From an uncultured bacterium (GTDB lineage: Bacteria; Desulfobacterota; GWC2-55-46), in assembly GCA_905339405.1 (NCBI GenBank), contig CAJPGC010000042.1, positions 1 to 51,640 on the forward strand: a DNA stretch of 51,640 nt, given 5' to 3'. The notes under the pieces are model-generated. The model was not told the origin of the DNA and did not search any database. It saw nothing but the letters and a program-made list of their open reading frames with translations. The translations under genes and the position numbers were made by a program. How positions within the stretch are numbered: position 1 is the first letter of the stretch; every line of letters begins with the position of its first letter. This document shows positions 24,265 through 33,127 of the stretch, piece after piece.

Positions 24265-25662
24265 ATGCGGCTATTCCTGACAATGCTGGCCTTTGCCATG
24301 CTGGGGGGGAGCGCGCTGGCCTCGGGCGCGGAGGTCTACGAAAAGCACTGCGCCTCTTGCCACCACAGGGAGAGGTGGGGGCTTACCGGCCCGCCGCTTC
24401 TGCCAGAGTATTTCGGGCCGAAAAAAGATGCGGATATAATTGCCGCGATAAGCGAAGGCATTCCGGCCACAAACATGCCCGCCTTCAAGGGTAAGCTCTC
24501 GCCGGATGAGCTCAGGGAAGTTGCCGCCTTTGTAAGGACGAAGACGGCCGTCCCCGTGTGGTCGGCCTTTGAGATGCTCTCGACGCGCAAGATGGCGGAT
24601 GCAGCCGGGCCTTCAAAAAAAGGCGGGTACGACATGGAGGAGTTCTTCATGGTCGTCGAAGGCGGCACAGGCAGGGTCCATTTCATGGACGGCAGGAGCT
24701 TCACCGTCCTCGACAGCGTAAAAGCGGGCGCGATACACGGCGGGCCTAAGTTCGACAATGAATTGAAGAACGCTTACATGGTCTCCAGGGACGGCTGGGT
24801 CGTGAAATACGACCTCGAGGCCCTCCGTGAAGCCGGGAGGATAAGGGCCGGGGTAAGCGCCAGGAATATCGCCATCTCTGCCGACGGCAGGCACATGGCG
24901 GTTGCTTCTCTTCTGCCCGAAGCCCTCGTCATCCTCGATACTGAGACCTTGAAGCCGGTTAGGAGCCTTTCGATGGGGGCGCTAAGCGCGGTCTATTCCC
25001 TGAAGGGGCGCGCCAGGTTCCTCGCGGCCTTCAAAGACAGGGCGGAGCTCGCGTTGATAAACCAGGATTTCGAAGCGTCGACGATTGAAATCGACCAGCC
25101 CTTGACCGATTTTTTCATTGAGCCGTCGGAAAGATACGTCATCGGCACCTCCAGGGAGGGCGGGCGCATAACGGTCGTCGACCTCGAGGAGGGAAGGGTG
25201 GTCAAGTCCCTCAAATCGAAGGTGAGGATGCCGCACCTGGCCTCGGCCGCGCTCTGGAGAGCGAACGGCTCAGTATACGCCGCCTTTCCCCACATAGGAG
25301 AAGCGGCAGTGAGCGTGATGGAGCTCTATTCATGGGAGATGAAAAAGACGGTCAAAACGAAGGGGCCGGGGTTTTTCGCCCGGGCCCACGAGTACGCGCC
25401 GCATATATGGGTAGATACTAACACCGATACGATCCAGCTCATCGACAAGAAGACTTTCGAGGTCGTGGGCGAAGTTACCCCGGAGCCCGGCAAGAAGGCG
25501 ATGCACATAGAGTTCACGAAGGAAGGCTCCTTCGCTCTCGTGAGCATATGGGAGGATGACGGGGCCGTCGTCGTATACGACAGCCGGAGCCTCAAGCCAG
25601 TCAAAAGCCTGCCGTTCAAAAAGCCTGTCGGCAAGTACAACGCCTTCAACAAGAAGTCCTGA
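24265..25662 (+). CDS. nirN: NirN-like cytochrome c/d1-propeller protein
   Basis: A 465-residue protein: signal peptide (1-20), cytochrome c domain with CASCH (29-33) and HxxM-type ligand region NMPAFKG, then an eight-bladed d1 propeller. NirN is a dihydro-heme d1 dehydrogenase that makes the final double bond and hands heme d1 to NirS. It differs from NirS here in lacking the HPGRG and SSH active-site segments. ATG at 24265 follows GAGGGG; earlier in-frame starts lie inside the previous gene. NirN is the best guess; a second NirS-like paralogue is the alternative. Confidence 0.78.
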   Translation: MRLFLTMLAFAMLGGSALASGAEVYEKHCASCHHRERWGLTGPPLLPEYFGPKKDADIIAAISEGIPATNMPAFKGKLSPDELREVAAFVRTKTAVPVWSAFEMLSTRKMADAAGPSKKGGYDMEEFFMVVEGGTGRVHFMDGRSFTVLDSVKAGAIHGGPKFDNELKNAYMVSRDGWVVKYDLEALREAGRIRAGVSARNIAISADGRHMAVASLLPEALVILDTETLKPVRSLSMGALSAVYSLKGRARFLAAFKDRAELALINQDFEASTIEIDQPLTDFFIEPSERYVIGTSREGGRITVVDLEEGRVVKSLKSKVRMPHLASAALWRANGSVYAAFPHIGEAAVSVMELYSWEMKKTVKTKGPGFFARAHEYAPHIWVDTNTDTIQLIDKKTFEVVGEVTPEPGKKAMHIEFTKEGSFALVSIWEDDGAVVVYDSRSLKPVKSLPFKKPVGKYNAFNKKS

Positions 25663-25972
25663 CCCGCTCCCATCAAACGTTATCTAACCATGCTCTAATC
25701 CTGATAATCGTAAGATTGTCTTGTATAAGGGACTTCGCTCGCGGCAAGAGGTTTCATGGCTGCAAAAACGGGTTTCAATAATAAAATGCCTCGAATTCCA
25801 AGAGAATTCCGATAAAAAACGCGGCATGACTGAAAAGTGTTTCAAAATGAAAAAAGTTTTTTTTCGATAGTTTGTAAAAGGCGCAAAAAACCCAGGAAAT
25901 TCCATGAAGAAGTCCCTGGCATGGAACTTGAATATTAAAAACGGTCATCAACGCTTTACTCAAGGAGGAGAG
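25663..25972 (+). other. Intergenic region before the His-rich repeat protein
   Basis: 310 AT-rich bases without a supported gene. TTCCATG (25900-25906) and CATGGAA (25920-25926) form an inverted repeat 47 bases upstream of the next ATG, and GAATTC occurs twice near 25794-25809. It may hold the promoter and a regulator site for the repeat protein, separating it from the nirN-like gene. Confidence 0.4.
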
Positions 25973-26464
25973 ATGAAAAGGATATTGGCAATTACGGCGG
26001 CAACTTTCGCGTGCGCGTTTTTCATAGGTTCAGGCCAGGCAGTCTCCGGCGAGCTTCTCGATTCAGGGAGGATTGTCGCCGCGATGGAAGACCAGTGGCA
26101 GGGGCACAATTACAGGAATACTCATACCCAGGAGAGCTATGTAGCCGCTCTTCAGGACAACCACAAGGGCTTCTACAGGAACATCCACACACAGGAGAGC
26201 TTCATCGCCGCCCTTCAGGACGGCCACAAGGGCCATTACAGGAACGTGCACAGCCAGGAGAGTTTTGTGGCGGCCCTCGGCGACCATTACACCGCCGAGA
26301 GGTACGCAGCGATAATGGACAGCAGCAGGTTTGCCGGGCTGCTTGCCGAGAAGCATGAAGAAGAGGCGGCGACCGCGGCTTACACGCCCGGCTGCGGCCA
26401 CAGGGACGTCGACTATCTCGCGCAGAACATAGTGCTCGCGCGTCTTACCGAGGCCTGCAAGTAA
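25973..26464 (+). CDS. Periplasmic His-rich tandem-repeat protein, unknown function
   Basis: A 163-residue protein with a signal peptide (about residues 1-23) and three 21-residue repeats at about 43-63, 64-84 and 85-105, of the form HKGxYRNxHTQESFxAALQD. Degenerate half-units flank them (SGRIVAAMEDQ before, ERYAAIMDSSRFAGLLAEKH after). Each repeat has two His, an Arg and a Tyr in fixed positions, suggesting ligand or heme/metal binding. The tail has two Cys (in PGCGHRD and EACK). It sits between nirN-like and nirS. Ribosome binding site AAGGAGGAG. No family was recognised. Confidence 0.75.
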   Translation: MKRILAITAATFACAFFIGSGQAVSGELLDSGRIVAAMEDQWQGHNYRNTHTQESYVAALQDNHKGFYRNIHTQESFIAALQDGHKGHYRNVHSQESFVAALGDHYTAERYAAIMDSSRFAGLLAEKHEEEAATAAYTPGCGHRDVDYLAQNIVLARLTEACK

Positions 26465-26520
26465 AAGTCATCGCGAGGAGCGCGTTACGCGACGAAGCAA
26501 TCTATCTTTTAAAAAAAGTG

Positions 26521-26547
26521 AAGGGGGCCTTTCGGCCCCCTTTTTTT
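26521..26547 (+). terminator. Intrinsic terminator
   Basis: AAGGGGGCC / GGCCCCCTT with TTTC loop and TTTTT. It ends the His-rich protein transcript; the minus side has a T-run 5 bases further and may help end nirS. A REP-like hairpin (26467-26502, GTCATCGCGAGGAGC...GCGACGAAGCAATC) precedes it. Confidence 0.88.
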
Positions 26548-26568
26548 GTGCTCTTTATGGAAAAGGCG

Positions 26569-28176
26569 TCAGTAGATGTCCATCATCGTATTGTAGACGT
26601 TGAACTTGCCGGTTGGGGTGGCAAGCTTTATCCTGTTCTTGACCTTTCTTGTCTTGTCGTCCAGGACGATTATCTCGCCCTCCCTGTCCCATACTGAAAC
26701 CCACACCTCGTCCCCTGCCTTGTTGTACTCCATGTGCACTATCTTGCCGTGGTCGGTGAGCTTGATGTCAACCGGCTTGGCGTCAAGGTCCTTCTTGTCG
26801 TAGACGGTTATCTTCTGTGCGACCTCCAGGTCTTTGCTGAGCGTATTGTCGACCCAGATGTTGTTGCTCACAGGATGGGTCTTTATGAAAAGGCCGTTGC
26901 CCGCAACCGGGAGCTTCCTTACGACCTTCCACGCGTACTGCTTGTGCTTTTCCGGGTCTGTGCCTATGACGGCTACCATCGGCTCGCCGAGATGCGGGGT
27001 GGCCCAGACAGGGCCGTACTTGGTGTCTACCCAGTTCGCCCCCCTGCCGGGGTGGGGCTTGTTGCCGGTTTCGATTAACGCCGCGAGCTTCCTGTCTACA
27101 GTGTCTATGGCGGCGACCCTGTTCCTCATGTTCGCCGCCACGAGGAAGTACCTCTTGGAAGCGTCCCAGCCGCCGTCGTGCAGGAACCTCTCGGCGTTTA
27201 TCTTCGTCTCGGTCACTGTCCCCAGGTCTGCCTTGCTGTAGTCTACCAGCAGGACTATGCCGGTCTCCTTTACGTTTATGACCCATTCAGGCGAGGTGTG
27301 GGACGACACGATGGAAGCGACCCTGGGCTCCGGGTGGAACTCGTTCGTGTCGTAGGTGTAGCCCCTCGTGGAAACCACCTTCATCGGCTCGAGCGTGTCC
27401 CCCTTCAGTATGACGTAATGCGGAGGCCAGTAGTTTCCCACGACCGCGTATCTGTCGGTGAAGTCCCCGAGCTTGCCCTTGTACTTGCTCGTATCAATGG
27501 AGCGCGCGTCTACGCCGGTCTTTATTTCTGCGACTATGTTCGGCGGGGAGGCCCATAGGTCTATCATCGTCGCCTTGCCGTCCCTGCCAATGGAGTACAT
27601 GTACCTGCCCGAGGCCGAAGGGCGGAGGATATGCACGGCGAAGCCGGTATTGAGGGTCGCCAGTATCTCCTTTGTATCTCCGTCAATTATGCTGACCTTG
27701 CCTACGTCCCTCTGTATGACCCCGAAGTAGTTCTGCCAGTTCCTCTTGGGCGGGCTCTTGGGCCTCTTGTCGACGGGGACAACGAGCTTCCACGATTCCT
27801 TTATCTGGTCCATGCCCCATTCGGGCGGCTGCGGAGGCTCAAGGTGCATATAGGCGGAGACGAGCTCTATCTCCTCTTTCGAGAGTATGTCCTTCCAGGG
27901 CGGCATGCCGCCGGGAGTGCCTTCGGTTATTATGGTGGCCATAGCCTCAAGGGGGATGGCGCGGGTCTTGGAGGGCTCGAGGCTCGGGCCAGTCGCCCCC
28001 TTTCTCAGGGTGCCGTGGCAGCCCGCGCAGCGGTCAAAGTAAATCTGCTTGGCCTTCATGAAGTCTTCGTCCCGCATCTTCCTGTCGTCGTCATCGTCGT
28101 CATCGTCGGCGAGTACAGGCGCGGCCAGCAGGATGAGAAAGAACAACGCCGCGAGCAAACCGAGCTTTCGAACCAT
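26569..28176 (-). CDS. nirS: Cytochrome cd1 nitrite reductase NirS
   Basis: A 535-residue enzyme reducing nitrite to NO in the periplasm. Signal peptide (1-23), then eight consecutive Asp (24-31), a cytochrome c domain with CAGCH (50-54), and the d1 propeller. The active-site histidines are visible in EFHPEPRVASIVSSHTSPEW and KPHPGRGANWV, with the conserved ends ERFLHDGG and TPTGKFNVYNTMMD. ATG at 28176 follows GGAGAA; upstream in-frame codons are promoter sequence. It diverges from the SCO/oxidase operon. The Asp tract after the signal peptide is not usual for NirS. Confidence 0.95.
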   Translation of the reverse strand: MVRKLGLLAALFFLILLAAPVLADDDDDDDDRKMRDEDFMKAKQIYFDRCAGCHGTLRKGATGPSLEPSKTRAIPLEAMATIITEGTPGGMPPWKDILSKEEIELVSAYMHLEPPQPPEWGMDQIKESWKLVVPVDKRPKSPPKRNWQNYFGVIQRDVGKVSIIDGDTKEILATLNTGFAVHILRPSASGRYMYSIGRDGKATMIDLWASPPNIVAEIKTGVDARSIDTSKYKGKLGDFTDRYAVVGNYWPPHYVILKGDTLEPMKVVSTRGYTYDTNEFHPEPRVASIVSSHTSPEWVINVKETGIVLLVDYSKADLGTVTETKINAERFLHDGGWDASKRYFLVAANMRNRVAAIDTVDRKLAALIETGNKPHPGRGANWVDTKYGPVWATPHLGEPMVAVIGTDPEKHKQYAWKVVRKLPVAGNGLFIKTHPVSNNIWVDNTLSKDLEVAQKITVYDKKDLDAKPVDIKLTDHGKIVHMEYNKAGDEVWVSVWDREGEIIVLDDKTRKVKNRIKLATPTGKFNVYNTMMDIY

Positions 28177-28388
28177 GGTCAGTTCTCCTTCCTTGAAAAT
28201 CGTCTGTCGCTTTTCAGGGATAAATGGTGGGCTCCGCCGGATACAAACCGGACTACTCTGGATATTATAGCGGACAGTCTTGATTTGTGCTTGGAGGCGG
28301 GCGTTTTTTTCTCGCCGGGGCCTCCCGGCGTTTCTTGACGAGGGCGCGTTACCTGATATATTTGAAGATGTACTTACCACGGGTGCCA
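28177..28388. promoter_or_regulatory. Divergent nirS / oxidase regulatory region
   Basis: 212 bases between two divergent starts. The plus strand has AT-rich TATTATAG near 28262. I found no intact TTGAT-N4-ATCAA (FNR/NNR-type) site. Joint control of nitrite reductase and the oxidase from here is inferred from arrangement. Confidence 0.35.
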
Positions 28389-29168
28389 ATGAAAAAGCGC
28401 CGTATCCAAAGCCTTCTCTGCGCCGTTTTCCTCATCTTTTCCATGACCCAGTTCGCTTACGGCGCACAGGCCCCCGGCCTGATCGAAAGGACCGGGGAGC
28501 AGGTGCCGCTTGGCGCCGAGTTCAGGGACGAGTCTGGCAAAAGCGTAACCCTCGGCCAGCTGCTTACAAAGCCGGCGGTGCTCTCCTTCGCCTACTTCGG
28601 CTGCGAGGACCAGTGCAACACGGTCCTTTCAAACCTCGCCCGCGCCCTCGGCAGGACAAAAGGGACTCCCGGAGAGGACTTCCTCGTCCTGACGGTCAGC
28701 TTCGACGGCCAAGACACCCCGGAGGACGCTGCCTACAAGAAAAAGAATTACACGCTTGCCTCAGGCAGGCAAATGGACGAGGGCGCGTGGCGGTTCCTGA
28801 CCGGCGGCAATGATTCGATTGAAGCCCTTACAGGGGCAGCAGGGTTTTCCTTCCGCAAGACCGAAAAAGGCTTCGACCATCCGGCAGCCTTAGCTGTGCT
28901 CTCTTCCGACGGCAGGATAATAAGGTACATCTACGGCAACTCATACCTTCCGGCAGACATCGAGATGGCCCTCCTCGAGGCCTCTGAAGGAAGGATAACG
29001 GCTTCAATCAAAAAGGCCATCCAGCTGTGCTTTAGCTCCGAGCCGGGCGGACGGGCTTATCTGGTATCCGTGCTCAGGGCGGCCGGTGTCGGCACGCTCG
29101 TATTCGCCGCAGTCTTCTTCATCTATGTCACGGCTTCCAACAGGCCGGGCAAAAAGGACCCGAGATAA
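28389..29168 (+). CDS. SCO1/SenC-type copper chaperone
   Basis: A 259-residue protein: signal-anchor helix (about 6-24), thioredoxin-like domain with copper ligands C72 and C76 (FGCEDQC) and H164 (GFDHPA), and a C-terminal membrane helix (about 233-252). SCO proteins metallate the CuA site of oxidase subunit II. It opens the oxidase operon and overlaps ctaD by one base. ATG at 28389 gives the signal helix; earlier in-frame codons lie in the nirS promoter region. A C-terminal membrane anchor is less common for SCO. Confidence 0.9.
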   Translation: MKKRRIQSLLCAVFLIFSMTQFAYGAQAPGLIERTGEQVPLGAEFRDESGKSVTLGQLLTKPAVLSFAYFGCEDQCNTVLSNLARALGRTKGTPGEDFLVLTVSFDGQDTPEDAAYKKKNYTLASGRQMDEGAWRFLTGGNDSIEALTGAAGFSFRKTEKGFDHPAALAVLSSDGRIIRYIYGNSYLPADIEMALLEASEGRITASIKKAIQLCFSSEPGGRAYLVSVLRAAGVGTLVFAAVFFIYVTASNRPGKKDPR

Positions 29169-30775
29169 TGGCGTTCGAAGGGACAGGAGAAGGCAGTTAC
29201 CTTTCTGCCGAGCCCGGAAAAGGGTGGCTTTCCTCGTGGCTCCTCACGACCGACCACAAGAGGATAGGCGTCTTGTACCTCTTGTCCATAATGTCGTTTT
29301 TCTCCGTCGGGGTCGTCTTCGGCTTCCTCATGAGGCTAGAGCTCATATCCCGCGGGCCGACCATAATGGAGGCCACTACCTACAATTCGTTCTTCACGCT
29401 ACACGGCGTCATAATGCTCTTTTTGTTCCTCATCCCGGTAGTCCCGAGCGTCTTCGGCAACTTCCTTTTGCCGATAATGATAGGCGCCAGGGACGTCGCC
29501 TTCCCGAGGCTCAACCTCCTGTCGTGGTACTTCTACATGGCAGGGGCGGCCCTGGCCATAACCACGCTGATAATAGGCCCGGCAGACACGGGCTGGACCT
29601 TTTACGCGCCGTACAGCTTAAGGACGCCTTCGAGCGCCTCTCTTGCGGTCTTCGCAGTTTTTGTGCTCGGCTTCTCGTCCATCTTGACCGGCATAAACTT
29701 CGTGACTACCGTCCACAGGCTCCGCGCTCCCGGCATGACATGGTTCCGGCTCCCGCTCTTCGTCTGGGCCACTTACGCAACTGCGTGGATACAGGTGATA
29801 GCGACCCCCATACTCGGCGTGAACCTCTTACTGGTAATGGCCGAGAGGCTCTTCGGCATCGGCGTATTCGACCCGGCCAAAGGCGGGGACCCGATACTCT
29901 ACCAGCACCTATTCTGGATATACTCTCATCCGGCGGTTTACATAATGGTGCTGCCCGCGATGGGTGCGATATCCGAGATAGTGCCGGTCTTCGCCAGGAA
30001 GGTCATCTTCGGGTACAAGGCCATAGCCTACTCGAGCATAGGCATCGCGGCCGTCGGCTCCCTCGTGTGGGGCCACCATATGTTCGTGAGCGGCTTCAGC
30101 TACACGGCGGCCGTTTATTTCTCGCTCTTCACCTTTTTCGTTGCCATCCCGAGCGCCATCAAGGTCTACAACTGGGTCGGGACCATGTACAAGGGGTCGA
30201 TCGTCATGGACACGCCTTTTTACTACGCGCTTGTCTTCATCTTCCTGTTCTCCATCGGCGGGCTTTCGGGCCTCATCCTCGGCGCGCTCTCGGTCAACGT
30301 CCACCTGCACGACACCTACTTCGTCGTGGCCCATTTCCATTACATAAAGTTCGGCGGGGCCGCCTTCGGCTTTTTCGCCGCCCTCCACTACTGGTTCCCG
30401 AAGATATCCGGGAGGATGTACAACAGGAAGGTCGCGAACTACTCGCTCCTTTTTCTCTTCATAGGCTTTAACACGCTCTTTTTCCCGATGTTCGTCCTGG
30501 GCTACGAAGGCATGCCGAGGAGGTACTTCGACTACCTGCCGCAGTACGCCGACTTACAGCATCTGTCCATCGTTGGCTCCTGGATACTCGTGGCCGCGCT
30601 CTTCACCATGATAGGCAACCTCGTCGCGGCAGCATTCAGGGGAAAGACCGCCCCCTCTAACCCCTGGGGGGCGATGACGCTCGAATGGCAGGTCGCCTCC
30701 CCGCCTCCGAAGGAGAACTTCGGGGAGATACCAGAGGTAAAGCGCGGCCCATATGATTTCAGGGAGGGGCCATGA
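29168..30775 (+). CDS. ctaD: Cytochrome c oxidase subunit I (A2 type)
   Basis: A 535-residue heme-copper oxidase core with twelve helices. Heme and CuB ligands are seen in FTLHGVIM, IYSHPAVYIMVLP (His-Tyr crosslink pair), GHHMFVSG and HDTYFVVAHFHYI. The motif YSHPAVY, with Tyr-Ser in place of the Glu of GHPEVY, marks an A2-type D-channel as in caa3 enzymes. It pumps protons while reducing oxygen. The end overlaps subunit III by 4 bases. Confidence 0.95.
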   Translation: MAFEGTGEGSYLSAEPGKGWLSSWLLTTDHKRIGVLYLLSIMSFFSVGVVFGFLMRLELISRGPTIMEATTYNSFFTLHGVIMLFLFLIPVVPSVFGNFLLPIMIGARDVAFPRLNLLSWYFYMAGAALAITTLIIGPADTGWTFYAPYSLRTPSSASLAVFAVFVLGFSSILTGINFVTTVHRLRAPGMTWFRLPLFVWATYATAWIQVIATPILGVNLLLVMAERLFGIGVFDPAKGGDPILYQHLFWIYSHPAVYIMVLPAMGAISEIVPVFARKVIFGYKAIAYSSIGIAAVGSLVWGHHMFVSGFSYTAAVYFSLFTFFVAIPSAIKVYNWVGTMYKGSIVMDTPFYYALVFIFLFSIGGLSGLILGALSVNVHLHDTYFVVAHFHYIKFGGAAFGFFAALHYWFPKISGRMYNRKVANYSLLFLFIGFNTLFFPMFVLGYEGMPRRYFDYLPQYADLQHLSIVGSWILVAALFTMIGNLVAAAFRGKTAPSNPWGAMTLEWQVASPPPKENFGEIPEVKRGPYDFREGP

Positions 30776-31383
30776 ACGGGACAACGGCTCATTCCCACAG
30801 GGACTACACCGGCTCGAAGATAGGGATGTGGCTATTCCTCTTCACCGAGTTCTTTCTCTTTTTCGGCCCGATACTCCTGTACTCGATATTCCGGTTCAGG
30901 TACCCTCAGGCCTTCATAGACGCCTCCCTCGCGCTTGATACAGGCGTCGGCGTTTTCAATACCGCTTTGCTCCTCACGAGCAGCCTTACCATGGCCCTCT
31001 CGATAACCGCCATGCAGAGGGGGAAAAAAGGGACGACGCTCGTCCTTATGGGAGCGACTGTGCTGGCCGGGGCCGTCTTTCTAGTGAACAAGTACTTCGA
31101 GTGGGGCGCGAAGATATCCCACGGGGTCTATCCGGGAGGGGAGGCGCTTGAAGGGGTGAAAGATGGCGGGGCCGTCTTCTACGGGCTCTATTTTTTCGCG
31201 ACGGGCCTCCACGGCATACACGTGCTCGCGGGGATGGTCATAATAACCGTTGCGGCGCTTCTGGTCCATGAGGGCAGGATAAACTCGAACGATTTCGTGA
31301 AGCTCGAGAACACCGGGCTTTACTGGCACCTTGTCGACGTCATCTGGATATACCTCTTCCCGATATTCTACCTTGTAAGGTGA
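30772..31383 (+). CDS. ctaE: Cytochrome c oxidase subunit III
   Basis: A 203-residue protein with five predicted helices, the short class of subunit III. KIGMWLFLFTEFFLFFGP, EWGAKISHGVYPG, and FFATGLHGIHVLAGM and FVKLENTGLYWHLVDVIWIYLFPIFYL are family motifs, including the conserved Glu and His. It stabilises subunit I and its proton uptake. It overlaps ctaD by 4 bases (ATGA) and lies directly before subunit IV. Confidence 0.93.
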   Translation: MNGTTAHSHRDYTGSKIGMWLFLFTEFFLFFGPILLYSIFRFRYPQAFIDASLALDTGVGVFNTALLLTSSLTMALSITAMQRGKKGTTLVLMGATVLAGAVFLVNKYFEWGAKISHGVYPGGEALEGVKDGGAVFYGLYFFATGLHGIHVLAGMVIITVAALLVHEGRINSNDFVKLENTGLYWHLVDVIWIYLFPIFYLVR

Positions 31384-31388
31384 GAGAG

Positions 31389-31682
31389 ATGGACGCGAAA
31401 GAGTCAAAACATCGCATTGTAGGCTACCCCGTCCTTTTCGGAGTATGGGCCGCGCTCCTGGGGCTTACCTGGCTCACGGTGGGCCTCTCGGGCACAGGGA
31501 TGGGAAGTTTCACCATACTCGCTCCTTTCCTCATAGCCTCTGTAAAGGCATTCCTGGTCGTGGATTACTTCATGCACCTCAAGTACGAATCGGGCTTTTT
31601 CAAGTACCTGCTACTCGTGGTGCTCGGGACTGTCGTCATCATCGCGTGGCTTGTATATCAGGACGTAGCCTACAGGATATAA
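31389..31682 (+). CDS. Cytochrome c oxidase subunit IV (caa3 type)
   Basis: A 97-residue protein with three hydrophobic helices (about residues 12-30, 38-60, 72-92) and the motif KAFLVVDYFMHLKYESGFFKY of prokaryotic subunit IV. It stabilises the oxidase assembly. ATG at 31389 follows AAGGTGAGAG; GTG at 31380 overlapping the previous stop would add three residues. Gene order I-III-IV-II is unlike the common II-I-III-IV. Confidence 0.85.
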   Translation: MDAKESKHRIVGYPVLFGVWAALLGLTWLTVGLSGTGMGSFTILAPFLIASVKAFLVVDYFMHLKYESGFFKYLLLVVLGTVVIIAWLVYQDVAYRI

Positions 31683-31705
31683 CGAAAGAGCAAAGGGAAT
31701 AGACC

Positions 31706-32656
31706 ATGTTCTCCGCCGCTACTCTTACAGGAAAGGAAGTAGACTCCGCCTTCTGGGTGATAACGGGCATCTGCGCCGTACTGTTCGTTCTCATCATCTT
31801 TTTCATGCTCTTTTTCTTATACAGGTACCGCCGGTCGAGAAGCCCTGTCCCGGGCGATATCGAGGGTAACGCCACGCTCGAGCTATCGTTCCTGGGTATA
31901 TCAATCGTCATCGTGCTCGCCATGTTCCTGTGGGGCTGGGATGGCTACAGGATGATAAGGGGGCAGGCCCCGGAAGGCTCGCTCGAGGTAAAGGCGACTG
32001 GGCAGATGTGGCTCTGGACCTTCGAGTATGGGCAGGGGCGCCAGTCGAACACCCTCATACTGCCCTACGGCAAGCCGGTCAGCATCCGCCTTTTTTCAAA
32101 CGACGTCATACACAGCTTATACGTGCCGGCCTTCAGGGTAAAGCAGGACGCCGTGCCAGGGTCGGAAAAAGACCTCTGGTTCACGCCCGACGAGACAGGG
32201 ACCTTTGACCTTTTTTGCGCAGAGTATTGCGGCACAGGCCATTCGGCGATGATAACGAAGGCGGTAGTCGTAGGGGAGGCTGACTTTAACGCGTGGCTTG
32301 CCGGGAAAAAAGAGATAACGCCCGCAGGGGCCGCTCCGGCGGCGGCCGCGAAAGGTGAAAAAACCGGCGCGGAAAAAGGCCGTGAGCTCTTCCAGTCAAA
32401 GGGGTGCAGCGCTTGTCATTCAACGGACGGCTCGAAGCTCATCGGGCCGTCGTTCAAGGGGCTCTTCGGGAAAAAGGAGACAGTGGTGACGGCTGGCAAG
32501 GAACGCGAGATTACCGTGGACGAGGCGTACATAATAAAATCAGAGCACGAGCCTGCCGCCGACGTTGTCGTTGGCTTCCAGCCGTTGATGCCTCCGTCCC
32601 CGATGAATGACGAGGAGATAAAGGCGGTAATCGAGTTCATGAAGACGCTGAAGTGA
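31706..32656 (+). CDS. ctaC: Cytochrome c oxidase subunit II with fused cytochrome c
   Basis: A 316-residue protein: two N-terminal helices (about residues 16-38 and 57-75), a cupredoxin CuA domain with ligands in DVIHSLYVP and FCAEYCGTGHSAM (Cys, Cys, His, Met), an Ala/Lys-rich linker, and a C-terminal heme c domain (GCSACHS, with a likely axial Met in QPLMPPSPMND). The fusion is diagnostic of caa3 oxidases, which take electrons from soluble cytochrome c. It is last in the operon rather than first. Confidence 0.94.
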   Translation: MFSAATLTGKEVDSAFWVITGICAVLFVLIIFFMLFFLYRYRRSRSPVPGDIEGNATLELSFLGISIVIVLAMFLWGWDGYRMIRGQAPEGSLEVKATGQMWLWTFEYGQGRQSNTLILPYGKPVSIRLFSNDVIHSLYVPAFRVKQDAVPGSEKDLWFTPDETGTFDLFCAEYCGTGHSAMITKAVVVGEADFNAWLAGKKEITPAGAAPAAAAKGEKTGAEKGRELFQSKGCSACHSTDGSKLIGPSFKGLFGKKETVVTAGKEREITVDEAYIIKSEHEPAADVVVGFQPLMPPSPMNDEEIKAVIEFMKTLK

Positions 32657-32814
32657 AGGAAGTGGTGGCTTCCCCCTTTTCTAAAGGGGGAATGAGGGGG
32701 ATTATTCAAGGAAAGTAACCTCCCCTGTCAATTTTGGCGGAATCGTGTGCATGATATGCCCTCTTCACTTGCGAGAGAGGAGATTTATTTATTTTGTTTT
32801 GTTTCTAACACATA

Positions 32815-33127
32815 CACCGTAACAGGGCGGAGCGTTTCTCGCGGAGGAAGGGCGAAACGCGACGGGGAAGCAGGGAGCGAAGCGACTTTGGGGGAGCGTT
32901 TCGCGGGCGGGGAGGCTGAAAGCGCGTGGAGCATGTTACAGAGAGCGGCGGTAGCCGCGTTACATGGTTTTTCGGTGAGAATACATTTGCGCGCCAGCGC
33001 GCACGCACATGTCATTCTGAGCGAAGCGAAGAAGCTCTGCGCTGGAGGTTAAAGGCCGGGATTTTTCGTCGCCTGCGGCTCCTCAGAATGACAGGTTTTT
33101 GTTTTCATGCTCCGCCCTGTTACGGTG
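32815..33127. repeat. 313-bp MITE-like element with 19-bp terminal inverted repeats
   Basis: Ends CACCGTAACAGGGCGGAGC (32815-32833) and GCTCCGCCCTGTTACGGTG (33109-33127) are perfect inverted repeats. The left two thirds are a diverged, inverted, internally deleted copy of the 271-bp repeat (19511 and 38786), including the CCATGTAACGCGGC segment. It has no coding capacity. With the riboswitch it fills most of the 32657-33525 gap. Confidence 0.75.
33010..33093. repeat. 84-bp REP-like inverted repeat nested in the element
   Basis: TGTCATTCTGAG (33010-33021) and CTCAGAATGACA (33082-33093) are perfect inverted ends, with GCGAAGCGAAGAAGC next to the left end as in the widespread CATTCTGAGCGAAGCGAAG repeats. 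It appears inserted into the larger element. Confidence 0.7.
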
